Source: an uncultured Christensenellaceae bacterium (GTDB lineage: Bacteria; Bacillota; Clostridia; Christensenellales; Borkfalkiaceae). Taken from it: 8,168 nucleotides of DNA. Under the pieces are notes generated by a model. That model was not told the origin of the DNA, ran no database searches, and saw only the letters and a list, made by a program, of their open reading frames with translations. This document shows positions 1-5,881 of the stretch, piece after piece. Location of the stretch: contig CAJUOV010000026.1 in assembly GCA_910588695.1 (NCBI GenBank), positions 1-8,168 of the forward strand, read 5' to 3'. The position numbers were made by a program, and so were the translations under genes. Each line of letters starts with the position of its first letter. Position 1 is the stretch's first letter.

Positions 1-1
1 C

Positions 2-67
2 ACAAAAGTGCTTTACAGCACGAACATTTCGGGCGTTGAAATCAACGGCGGAAACATCGTAACCTAA
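2..67 (+). CDS. C-terminal fragment of an upstream gene
   Basis: An open frame enters from the left edge and ends at TAA 65-67, giving 21 residues that finish in VEINGGNIVT. It stops 18 bases before the next gene, and no terminator is visible between them, so it is probably the preceding member of the same operon. The piece is too short to assign. In a filamentous-phage layout this position, just before the pIII-like gene, could hold a coat or other virion protein, but nothing in these residues proves it. Confidence 0.6.
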   Translation, partial: TKVLYSTNISGVEINGGNIVT

Positions 68-85
68 GCATTAAGGCGGTGAGCC

Positions 86-1687
86 ATGAAAGAGATAAAA
101 CATAACAAAATCTTTGCGGCGATCGTCATGCTATTGACGTTGATCGCCGCGATGATCGGCGGGCAAATGACATTGCCCGCCCTTGCCGCAACAAACGCTT
201 CAAACGTTTTAGAGGACTTAAAAAAGGATTCAACTTTTGATGCGGGCAAATACCCGAGCAATCCAAAAGATTATACCGTGCAGGTTATCCAAATCGCCGA
301 AACAACTGAGGGCGGATTGTGCATATACACCTATCAGCCCTCACAGCTTTCACATTACCTTGTTGCGACGGATATTAACATGTCGCTTTCGGAGAGCGCA
401 GACGGTACGCAGCTGTACGGATTAACTTTATTGAGTTGCCGCGGAACGCTCGCGAAGTATCAGGTCAATGATTTCAAGGTGAGCGAAGCGGAAAAGCGGT
501 ACTATAACATTTCGAGCATTTACCGTGAATTTGACCGATACATAGACGATTCTGCACAACTTGACAACGTAACAAAGAAAGTCGCGCAAGTCGTCGGCAA
601 GCTCTTTATCGCCGAAACGGTAGACGGCGCGCCCGTCTACCTCGAACGAAAACAAGAAACGATCGAGATCACGGATAAATATGTGGGCAATGTTTTGTAC
701 GAAGGGAATCTGAATATCGGCTGGGGACTGTCTAAGACCGCGCTCAATGCCTTTTACGTTGCTTTTGATACGGACCGCAGGATAGAAAAACTCTTTGAGG
801 CGGACGTGACTTATTCTACGCAAGAATTACAGTACAAGGTCAAATCGAACGTTTTGCAATTCTGGATCAATCACAAGCTCGGCTCGGCTTATGACGTTCA
901 ACACGGGGATAAGATCCCGCACAATCCCGTCACATTGAGCTACAACCGCAAAAACTCGGCGGGTAATTATTCTTGGGACCAGATACAGAGTGTAGACGAG
1001 TTCAAAGCAAATTTAAGCAAAAACGGCATGGAATTGACGACGGACGCGGAAGAAGGCTTGCGTGGCAAAAAATGGGTCTTAAATTTCGCTTCTGAAAGCT
1101 GCGAAGTGAACAGCGGAAACGGCTGGATCGGAATTTCAACAGGACTTGTCGGAATGATGTTTACAAAGGACCCGACAGTCAGAACGACACAAGTCAGCGA
1201 CGTTTCAATTCTGCGGCTCAAATTTGAAACAGACGGAAAACTTTATAATCTCGGCGCGGTGGACGGCATGACGACGGGAAGCGGAAAGCCCTCCAACCGT
1301 CTCCCCGGCTACGACGAGAACAACGAGAATTTCAGCGTTAGCAGGTTCTTAAAAGACAAGACGGGAGTGTCCCTCGGCGGGTGGATCGGAATCGCATGCG
1401 CGGTGATCGTCGTCGTAGTGGTGATCGTTTTAGCCGCGGTCTATCCGCAGTTTGCCGCGGCGTTAGGTAAGTTCTTCGGGGCGATCGGCACGGGGCTATT
1501 ATACGTGCTTTCGGGCGTCTGGTGGGTTATCTGTTTACCCTTCAAGGGAATCGTTGCTCTTGCCGAGAAGAATAAGGCGAAGAAAGAGCGAGAAGAGCAA
1601 ATCGAACAGATTGAGGAGAAAAAGTCGGAAGCAAAAAAGCGTGTAAAAAAGCAACCGCGAAAAAATACGGCAAGGAGTAAAGCGTAA
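86..1687 (+). CDS. Secreted, membrane-anchored protein; candidate pIII-like virion or adsorption protein
   Basis: The 533-aa product is not assigned to a named family. It has a clear signal peptide at residues 1-35: a basic N-end (KEIKHNK), a long hydrophobic core and a probable cleavage after PALAA. A soluble exported region of about 390 residues follows, including VIQIAETTEGG and IYTYQPSQ. Two hydrophobic segments come next, at about 432-454 (an Ile/Val run) and 462-490, then a cytoplasmic tail of about 40 residues rich in Lys, Glu and Arg that may form a coiled coil. The ATG at 86 follows a purine-rich AAGGCGGTGAG. Export plus a C-terminal anchor, next to a small membrane protein and upstream of Zot, resembles pIII of filamentous phages. 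The size and the double membrane segment differ from classical pIII, so the role is an inference from topology and gene order. A host-derived surface protein is the alternative. Confidence 0.85.
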   Translation: MKEIKHNKIFAAIVMLLTLIAAMIGGQMTLPALAATNASNVLEDLKKDSTFDAGKYPSNPKDYTVQVIQIAETTEGGLCIYTYQPSQLSHYLVATDINMSLSESADGTQLYGLTLLSCRGTLAKYQVNDFKVSEAEKRYYNISSIYREFDRYIDDSAQLDNVTKKVAQVVGKLFIAETVDGAPVYLERKQETIEITDKYVGNVLYEGNLNIGWGLSKTALNAFYVAFDTDRRIEKLFEADVTYSTQELQYKVKSNVLQFWINHKLGSAYDVQHGDKIPHNPVTLSYNRKNSAGNYSWDQIQSVDEFKANLSKNGMELTTDAEEGLRGKKWVLNFASESCEVNSGNGWIGISTGLVGMMFTKDPTVRTTQVSDVSILRLKFETDGKLYNLGAVDGMTTGSGKPSNRLPGYDENNENFSVSRFLKDKTGVSLGGWIGIACAVIVVVVVIVLAAVYPQFAAALGKFFGAIGTGLLYVLSGVWWVICLPFKGIVALAEKNKAKKEREEQIEQIEEKKSEAKKRVKKQPRKNTARSKA

Positions 1688-1692
1688 CAAAG

Positions 1693-2106
1693 ATGATCTT
1701 CAAGTTATTGGGGATACTCATGCTGCTGTTCGGGGTGCGGATTTTGTTCGGGTGGCTGGCAGAGCAATATGCATATTTTGAACAGTGGCTGATCTATCTG
1801 GACATAGCGGTAGGGCTAATCGCGGCGGTGATCGTGCTGATAATCGTCATCTGCGTCATGAAGCAGTACAAAGAGATGAAGCGAGCGGCGCCGAAGGAGG
1901 AGCGGATAGCGGAGGAGCCAAAGATCGAAGTTCTGCGAGCCGTTGCGCCGCCGAAAGAACGTGAGAAAAAGAAAACAAAGAAGGACCGGAAGAGCAAGAG
2001 GTCGGAGCGGAAGAAGCGGCGAGCAATGAGAAGAGCGGAACGGCGCGAAGAGCGCGAAAAAATAAAACAAATCGAAGCGTACGAAAAAAGGAGGATCGGC
2101 AAGTGA
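1693..2106 (+). CDS. Small membrane protein with a highly basic tail; possible pVI-like protein
   Basis: This 137-aa protein is not recognised by sequence. It has two hydrophobic segments, at residues 1-22 (IFKLLGILMLLFGVRILFGW) and about 33-56 (an Ile/Val/Leu-rich stretch ending in VICVM). About 80 strongly charged residues follow, dominated by Lys, Arg and Glu, which would lie in the cytoplasm and could form a long helix. The start is five bases after the preceding stop. An AAGGAG lies at 1672-1677, rather far upstream, so translation may be coupled to the gene before it. A short hydrophobic protein straight after the pIII-like gene is where pVI sits in filamentous phages. The basic tail could bind DNA or the Zot ATPase. 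Both suggestions are inferences. Confidence 0.75.
   Translation: MIFKLLGILMLLFGVRILFGWLAEQYAYFEQWLIYLDIAVGLIAAVIVLIIVICVMKQYKEMKRAAPKEERIAEEPKIEVLRAVAPPKEREKKKTKKDRKSKRSERKKRRAMRRAERREEREKIKQIEAYEKRRIGK
2088..2094 (+). promoter_or_regulatory. Strong ribosome binding site that sets a GTG start
   Basis: AAGGAGG at 2088-2094 lies eight bases before GTG 2103-2105. It fixes the start of the 121-aa gene at a GTG that overlaps the TGA stop of the gene before it (GTGA), a typical translationally coupled junction. Confidence 0.75.
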
Positions 2107-2468
2107 CAAAGAATCAGAACTGCAAGGGGCGGACGGCGTGCAGCACCGCCGTAAAGAGCGCCAAGAAGCCCGAAGCGAACAAGAGGAAGTCTGCACCCAT
2201 GACGAAGCACGTCGCGGGGAAAGCGGCAAATACGGGGCGGAAAAACCTTGTTAAAAAGCCCGCGGCGGGAATGTTTGAGGGTGCGACGGAAGTTTCCATG
2301 ACCGAAAACAAGATCGCGGTGACGCGGAGTACTTCAAAGAGTACAAACGGGAAATATAGCGAGCGTACGACGCGGGAGTATTACGACCGCACGCCCGCCA
2401 ATATGAAAGCGTTTAACGACGTTTTGAACAATCGCGCCTTGAAAAAAGTTACGGTAAAACTGAAATAA
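2103..2468 (+). CDS. Small basic protein of unknown function
   Basis: The 121-aa protein begins at GTG 2103, overlapping the preceding stop by four bases. The first 55 residues are rich in Lys, Ala, Pro and Arg (for example SAKKPEANKRK and NLVKKPAAG) and look disordered. The second half is more regular, with a Thr/Ser-rich stretch (KIAVTRSTSKST) and a helical-looking end containing NMKAFNDVLNN. There is no signal peptide or membrane segment. I do not recognise a family. The low-complexity basic N-end is consistent with nucleic-acid binding, which would suit a DNA-packaging or coating role in a phage-like element, but that is an inference from composition only. Confidence 0.75.
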   Translation: MTKNQNCKGRTACSTAVKSAKKPEANKRKSAPMTKHVAGKAANTGRKNLVKKPAAGMFEGATEVSMTENKIAVTRSTSKSTNGKYSERTTREYYDRTPANMKAFNDVLNNRALKKVTVKLK

Positions 2469-2480
2469 GGAGAAAGGTAT

Positions 2481-2816
2481 ATGAATAAACAGACAGCAAA
2501 AAAAGATGAGCGCTATATAGCGTGTATCGAATTGCAGACGGGCGAACGTTTATCGGTAGGCGAAACAGGTTTGAAAAAGACGAAAAGATATCCAACTGCC
2601 GACGAATTGTATTTTGCATCTAAAATCGATGCAGAGCAGGTGGCAAAAAATATTGCAAATGCTTATGAAAAAAATCATGGATGTAAAGTCAAGCCGCTTT
2701 CTATGAAACGGCGTAACATACCCACCTCAATTCCAAACCGTATTGTAAGCAAGCCCACCGTGAAGAAGCCGACGGCGAAGAGAACGCCCGTCAAGAAAAC
2801 GGCGAAAAAGAAGTAA
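2481..2816 (+). CDS. Small protein with histone-like Lys/Pro/Thr tail
   Basis: This 111-aa protein of unknown family starts at ATG 2481 after a good TAAGGAGA site. Residues 12-65 look like a small folded domain (YIACIELQTGERLSVGE, then a helix with DAEQVAKNIANAYEKN). The last 20 or so residues are a repetitive basic tail, KPTVKKPTAKRTPVKKTAKK, which resembles the C-terminal tails of histone H1-like bacterial DNA-binding proteins. The resemblance is in composition and repeat pattern, so it does not show homology. The protein is cytoplasmic by sequence. It is the second of three basic proteins in a row. Its bases are more AT-rich than those of the 137- and 121-aa genes just before it. Confidence 0.75.
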   Translation: MNKQTAKKDERYIACIELQTGERLSVGETGLKKTKRYPTADELYFASKIDAEQVAKNIANAYEKNHGCKVKPLSMKRRNIPTSIPNRIVSKPTVKKPTAKRTPVKKTAKKK

Positions 2817-2818
2817 TC

Positions 2819-2858
2819 AGACGCCCGCGCGCGTCTCATCGGCGCGGGCGGGAACGCC
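2819..2858 (+). promoter_or_regulatory. Mutually exclusive GC-rich hairpins in the 5' leader of the 140-aa gene
   Basis: Three stems can form in this 55-base gap. Stem A pairs AGACGC 2819-2824 with GCGTCT 2831-2836. Stem B pairs CGCCCGCGC 2822-2830 with GCGCGGGCG 2842-2850 and is a perfect nine pairs. Stem C pairs GGCG 2847-2850 with CGCC 2855-2858 around a GGAA loop of the GNRA type. B excludes both A and C. No T-run follows, so this is not a standard terminator. The leader ends directly before the AGGTGA site of the next gene, so it may tune translation or mRNA processing. Confidence 0.5.
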
Positions 2859-2871
2859 GAACAGGTGAATT

Positions 2872-3294
2872 ATGGCAAACAAAAAAGGAAAATCGCAAGT
2901 CGGGAGAACGGTTCAGACACGCGATGAGTATTTAGAGGGGCAGGGAGATTATCGCAAGCCCGGTTATCAAAATAAAGGTAATTACCGTAAAGCGGTTGTT
3001 GTGGCGCAGAAGGGCAAAAACCGCGCCATTGTAAAATTGACCAAAGAAAGTCCCAAAGGGGAATCGCTTACCGATGAAAAGGTTTCAAAATATCGTCCTT
3101 ATGTGCAAACGAAAGACGATGAGGGAAATCCCATTACATACGGTAAAAAATTTGTACCGAACAAGCGAAAAAAAGATTTAACCATGCGCGACGTTACGCA
3201 GATAGCCATAGATTGTTTTCAAGGCAATAGCGAACGCGCCAGAGAAAACCGTAATAAAGTGCGGGAAATGAAAGGAAAGGGGAAAAAGAAATAA
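2872..3294 (+). CDS. Small basic protein of unknown function
   Basis: The 140-aa protein starts at ATG 2872, preceded by AGGTGA at 2863-2868. It is Lys- and Arg-rich throughout, with many Gly and Tyr in the first 40 residues (GQGDYRKPGYQNKGNYRKA). A region that may be beta-rich follows (AVVVAQKGKNRAIVKLT), then a helical segment near 105-120 (TMRDVTQIAIDCFQ), and a Lys-only style end (KGKGKKK). There is no signal peptide or membrane segment. The family is not recognised. It closes the group of three basic proteins and is followed by the structured gap before Zot. A nucleic-acid-binding or structural role is plausible from composition alone. Confidence 0.75.
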   Translation: MANKKGKSQVGRTVQTRDEYLEGQGDYRKPGYQNKGNYRKAVVVAQKGKNRAIVKLTKESPKGESLTDEKVSKYRPYVQTKDDEGNPITYGKKFVPNKRKKDLTMRDVTQIAIDCFQGNSERARENRNKVREMKGKGKKK

Positions 3295-3297
3295 AAA

Positions 3298-3323
3298 TAC
3301 GGATTAGATTACTCTAACCCGTA
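3298..3323. repeat. Inverted repeat just after the 140-aa gene
   Basis: TACGGATTAGA at 3298-3308 pairs with TCTAACCCGTA at 3313-3323 around a TTAC loop: eleven positions with one mismatch. The mismatch (A against C on the + strand) becomes a T-G wobble on the - strand, so the minus strand folds better. There is no T-run after it. It could be a weak transcription stop or a single-strand structure in the intergenic region of a filamentous-phage-like element. Confidence 0.5.
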
Positions 3324-3337
3324 CAATCTCTAACCCG
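3312..3337 (+). repeat. Direct repeat CTCTAACCCG, two copies
   Basis: CTCTAACCCG occurs at 3312-3321 and again at 3328-3337, 16 bases apart start to start. The flanks are similar (GTACAAT after the first, GACAAG after the second includes the last base of the repeat). The first copy is also an arm of the inverted repeat at 3298-3323. Two copies are too few to call iterons, but the combination in a non-coding gap fits a protein-binding or origin region. Confidence 0.45.
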
Positions 3338-3380
3338 ACAAGCGGGACACCCATAAGGGATATTTACATTATATGCGATA

Positions 3381-3408
3381 TTCGGAGAAAAGTCAAGGTT
3401 TTTCCGAA
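3381..3408. promoter_or_regulatory. Hairpin directly upstream of the Zot gene
   Basis: TTCGGAGAAA 3381-3390 pairs with TTTTTCCGAA 3399-3408: ten pairs including one G-T wobble, with an eight-base loop AGTCAAGG. It is followed by an A-run on the + strand, so it is not an intrinsic terminator for the operon. It ends 15 bases before the Zot start codon and next to a weak ribosome binding site, so it may control Zot translation. It could also be part of an origin or packaging signal. I found no convincing -35/-10 pair in this 129-base gap. Confidence 0.5.
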
Positions 3409-3423
3409 AAAACATGAGAAAGT

Positions 3424-4221
3424 ATGATAACGTTTATCGTCGGAGAAAACGGTGCGGGAAAAAACGCGCTTGCAACCTACTTTTTGAAAGAGAAGTATCT
3501 GAGAGAGGGGCAAGATATCTTAGAGAAGAGCCGCAGTTTGATCAGATCGCTGAACGAGAAGTTCGGCAGGAACTTATCGCTGCCGGAAAAGGTACCGTTT
3601 TACACGTCGAATTTTCGCGTTATGCTGCATGTGGGATACAACGAATACTACGAACCGTATTTTCTGAACGGCTATTATTTCGGCTTGGAAAACGAGAAAA
3701 TGGACACGGAATTCGTCCCGCCGGGGAGCGTGATCGTCTTTGACGAAGCGCAGAGGATCTTCAACAGCAGAGAAAGCGCGTCGTTTCCGGACTTCGTGAG
3801 CTATGCGTTCGAGATTCACCGTCATGCGCGATTAGATATTACCTTGCTTGCGCAGCGCGGAATGCTGTTGGATTGCAATATACGAGAGGTCGGGGTGCAC
3901 GTGATCGAGGTCCTCGGCATGGAGAACAAAAAAGACCTTGCGGGAAACATTGTGCGTTCGATATGGCATTGCCGCGAATTCAACAATTGGTTCGATGCAG
4001 AAAAATGTTTCAAGAACGGCGAGAAAACGTATCGAGAGAAAGTATACGAGAATCAGTGGGATATCTTCGAGAGCTACGACAGCTTTGATAAAATCAAAGA
4101 GTTTATGCCGTCGGAAGGGAAAGATTACAGCTATCTGCCGCACGATCTGCCGGACGACGTCTCGGCGCGGGAGAAGAAATTTTATCAATCGAGCAAGCCG
4201 AAAGGCTTTCGTGGCAAATAA
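3424..4221 (+). CDS. zot: Zot/pI-type ATPase, filamentous-phage assembly protein
   Basis: The 265-aa protein has the layout of the Zot (zonular occludens toxin-like) P-loop ATPases, which include gene I protein of filamentous phages and drive assembly and export of the phage through the membrane. The Walker A motif is at the N-end (VGENGAGKN, residues 6-14) and Walker B is VIVFDEAQ near residue 105. The family-typical segment after it is also present (FEIHRHARLDITLLAQR, then NIREVGVHVIEV). Two features are odd. The residue after the Walker lysine is Asn, where Ser or Thr is usual. I also see no membrane segment near the C-end, which classical pI proteins have, so a partner may anchor it. ATG 3424 is the first start in frame after a TGA at 3415; its ribosome binding site is weak (GAGAAAG). 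Confidence in the family is high, but its phage role is inferred. Confidence 0.88.
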   Translation: MITFIVGENGAGKNALATYFLKEKYLREGQDILEKSRSLIRSLNEKFGRNLSLPEKVPFYTSNFRVMLHVGYNEYYEPYFLNGYYFGLENEKMDTEFVPPGSVIVFDEAQRIFNSRESASFPDFVSYAFEIHRHARLDITLLAQRGMLLDCNIREVGVHVIEVLGMENKKDLAGNIVRSIWHCREFNNWFDAEKCFKNGEKTYREKVYENQWDIFESYDSFDKIKEFMPSEGKDYSYLPHDLPDDVSAREKKFYQSSKPKGFRGK

Positions 4222-4245
4222 GTCAAAGCGGGAAGGGAGAAAACA

Positions 4246-4854
4246 ATGGACGACGAGATGAAATATTGGGAAGAAGCCGACAAGTTAAATAAGAGAATCT
4301 ATGAGGCGATGCAGGAGCTGAAAAACGCGCGTCCGGCATTGGCGGGTTGCGACGAAGTATTCCTGAGTATTTCCGAAAAAATATTGAATCAATTCGAAAA
4401 TCAATATCAACTGTTGGAAGCGAAATATGAAGGAGAAGTCACACGCGAGCTCATGCTGCGGAAGGAACGGAACGCGATCATTATTCCGAGAAGCTGGAAG
4501 ACGAAGTGGCTCCGTCGCCACAGGCAGAATCAAGCGGCGGATTTGTTGGACATGGAAGTAGACGGGATTGTAAAAAAAGAGTTTGAGGCGCTCGCAGAGC
4601 AGATCGTAAAAAAATATTACGCGCAGGAGCAAGAAGAGGAAAGCGGGGAGTGGGAGATCGTAGAAGAGGACGCGTCACCCGCAGAATCCGCGGAAAGCCC
4701 GCAGAACACGCCTGAGAGCGAAAAGACGGTAGAGGACAAGCAAGACAGCGCGGCGGAGGCATTGCCCGCAGAGGGTGAAATTAAAAGCAAAAAGAAAGGG
4801 AGAAAGGGGAAGAAGGAGGGAAATAAAGATGTGCGTGAAAGCGATCAGACTTGA
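4246..4854 (+). CDS. Unknown protein with acidic then basic tail
   Basis: This 202-aa protein is not recognised. AAGGGAG at 4233-4239 is well placed for ATG 4246. Residues 1-130 look mostly helical and charged, with a possible coiled coil around 35-60 (SISEKILNQFENQYQLLEAK) and a basic patch at about 83-94 (SWKTKWLRRHRQ). From about 131 it becomes a disordered acidic stretch rich in Glu, Ser, Ala and Pro. It ends in a short basic cluster, KSKKKGRKGKKEG. There is no membrane segment. Its last 26 bases overlap the next gene, so the two are probably translated together. Position right after Zot suggests a cytoplasmic partner of assembly or packaging, but the sequence does not show this. Confidence 0.75.
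   Translation: MDDEMKYWEEADKLNKRIYEAMQELKNARPALAGCDEVFLSISEKILNQFENQYQLLEAKYEGEVTRELMLRKERNAIIIPRSWKTKWLRRHRQNQAADLLDMEVDGIVKKEFEALAEQIVKKYYAQEQEEESGEWEIVEEDASPAESAESPQNTPESEKTVEDKQDSAAEALPAEGEIKSKKKGRKGKKEGNKDVRESDQT
4813..4819 (+). promoter_or_regulatory. Ribosome binding site deciding the start of the small HTH gene
   Basis: AAGGAGG at 4813-4819 lies nine bases before ATG 4829. It favours that codon over the in-frame ATG at 4775, which would add 18 low-complexity basic residues (KLKAKRKGERGRRREIK) that look like an out-of-frame reading of the neighbour's tail. Confidence 0.7.
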
Positions 4855-5071
4855 TAAAACGGACGAGCTGCATTATAAAATTCTTTCCGCCATGTTCGAC
4901 GAAGAAAAGAAGAGCGCGCGGGTCAAGTTCGCCGAACTCGCCAAGAGATTGGGCGTTTCGGAGGAAGTGATCCGCTACAATGTGAAAAAGCTATTAAAGC
5001 TCGGCTATATCCGCGCGAAAGAAGATAGATATGAACCTACCGAGAAAGTAATCTTTATTCGGAAGGCATGA
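4829..5071 (+). CDS. Small winged-helix DNA-binding protein
   Basis: With the start at 4829 this is an 80-aa protein. It opens with LDKTDELHYKIL, a pattern common at the start of Lrp/AsnC- and MarR-like winged helices. A helix-turn-helix follows at about residues 34-54 (FAELAKRLGVSEEVIRYNV) and a wing (LGYIRAKEDRYEP). It has only the DNA-binding domain and no effector domain, so it is probably a small phage- or plasmid-type repressor or activator. It overlaps the preceding gene by 26 bases and ends seven bases before the adenine methyltransferase. A dyad operator in front of the 346-aa gene is one possible target, which is a guess from layout. The main doubt is the choice of start. Confidence 0.8.
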   Translation: MCVKAIRLDKTDELHYKILSAMFDEEKKSARVKFAELAKRLGVSEEVIRYNVKKLLKLGYIRAKEDRYEPTEKVIFIRKA

Positions 5072-5077
5072 AAGGCA

Positions 5078-5881
5078 ATGAACGCGATTTTGAAATATGC
5101 GGGCGGGAAGTGGCGGATCGCGCCTTGGATCATCTCGCATTTTCCGCCGCATAAAGTCTACTGCGAACCGTTCTTCGGGAGCGGCGCGGTGTTCTTCACT
5201 AAAACCGCGTGCCGGATCGAAACGGTCAACGACATTGACGGGAACATCGTGAATCTGTTTCGGGTGTGCCGGGAAGCGCCGGAAGATCTCGCGCGGGCGT
5301 TGGAGTTTACGCCGTGGTCGCGGGAAGAGTTCATGAATTGCTTAGAAGCGACGGACGATCCCGTAGAACGGGCGCGGCGGACGGTCGTAAGATATCATCA
5401 ATCTTATGCGACGTGCAATCACTCTCTCAAAAGTTGGCGGAACGCTCAGACGCCAAGCGGCCCGCGCTGTGCAGATGTGTGGAATCGTATTCCGGAGATC
5501 GTTCTGAATGTGTGCGGTCGCTTAAAGCAAGCGCAGATCGAGAATATCGATGCGATCGAGCTTATCAAACGATACGACAGTACGGAAGCGCTTTTATACC
5601 TCGATCCGCCTTATCCGCTCAAATTGCGCGAAAAAAACATGTATAAGCATGAAATGACGGATGCACGGCATGAGGAACTTTTGCGGGCCGTCCTGAAAAG
5701 TAAAGCAAAGATCGTTCTTTCGAGTTATGACAACGAACTCTATAATGAAACTCTGAAAGATTGGTATACGGCGGAAAAGCGGACGATCGCGCAAGCGGGG
5801 CAGAGGAGAACGGAAAAAATATATATGAATTACTCTCCGCCGCTGCTCTTCACCATGGGGGGGGGTACACTTAATTGTTGA
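5078..5881 (+). CDS. dam: D12-class DNA adenine-N6 methyltransferase
   Basis: The 267-aa product is a full-length D12-class methyltransferase, transferring a methyl group from S-adenosylmethionine to adenine N6. The N-terminal KYAGGKWRIAPWI is the cofactor-contacting motif X. EPFFGSGAVFF is motif I, and NDIDGNIVNLF follows it. The catalytic DPPY is at residues 176-179, inside LYLDPPYP, and a late SSYDNELY segment is also typical. Target specificity cannot be read from sequence; GATC is common in the family but not assured. No restriction nuclease lies beside it in this window. The end is unusual: after MNYSPPLLF, the usual sort of ending for these proteins, come nine more residues (TMGGGTLNC) encoded partly by a nine-G run. 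The gene overlaps the next by seven bases. Confidence 0.93.
   Translation: MNAILKYAGGKWRIAPWIISHFPPHKVYCEPFFGSGAVFFTKTACRIETVNDIDGNIVNLFRVCREAPEDLARALEFTPWSREEFMNCLEATDDPVERARRTVVRYHQSYATCNHSLKSWRNAQTPSGPRCADVWNRIPEIVLNVCGRLKQAQIENIDAIELIKRYDSTEALLYLDPPYPLKLREKNMYKHEMTDARHEELLRAVLKSKAKIVLSSYDNELYNETLKDWYTAEKRTIAQAGQRRTEKIYMNYSPPLLFTMGGGTLNC
5857..5865 (+). repeat. Nine-G tract at the dam-dcm junction; likely Shine-Dalgarno substitute
   Basis: Nine consecutive G end nine bases before the first TTG of the cytosine methyltransferase gene (5875) and twelve before the second (5878). No better ribosome binding site is present, so the run may pair with the anti-Shine-Dalgarno CCUCC using a G-U wobble. 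It also encodes MGGG near the end of the adenine methyltransferase. By reading, eight G would change that end to MGGV plus 16 more residues, and ten G would give MGGGYT and stop. Either change would alter the length of the run in front of the second gene. Confidence 0.6.

Noticed and set aside
1794..2229. Two long minus-strand open frames opposite the 137- and 121-aa genes
   Set aside because: They are complements of Lys/Arg/Glu-rich coding sequence, giving Phe/Leu/Ser-rich text with no motif; the + strand has ribosome binding sites and coupled starts.
3346..3391. Promoter for the Zot operon using TTTACA 3363-3368 or TTATAT 3369-3374
   Set aside because: Neither element has a partner at suitable spacing: 17 bases after the first is GAGAAA, and no -35-like hexamer lies before the second.
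3414..3743. 109-codon open frame starting at an ATG ten bases before the Zot start
   Set aside because: It overlaps the well-supported Zot frame, its product is Arg-rich with no motif, and the Walker A and B motifs are in the other frame.
4775..4828. Longer N-end for the small HTH protein from the ATG at 4775
   Set aside because: The added 18 residues are low-complexity basic text and the AAGGAGG at 4813 points to ATG 4829.
5266..5646. 126-codon frame inside the adenine methyltransferase gene
   Set aside because: It has no recognisable motif, unlike the nested frame in dcm, and Dam shows all of its own motifs through this region.
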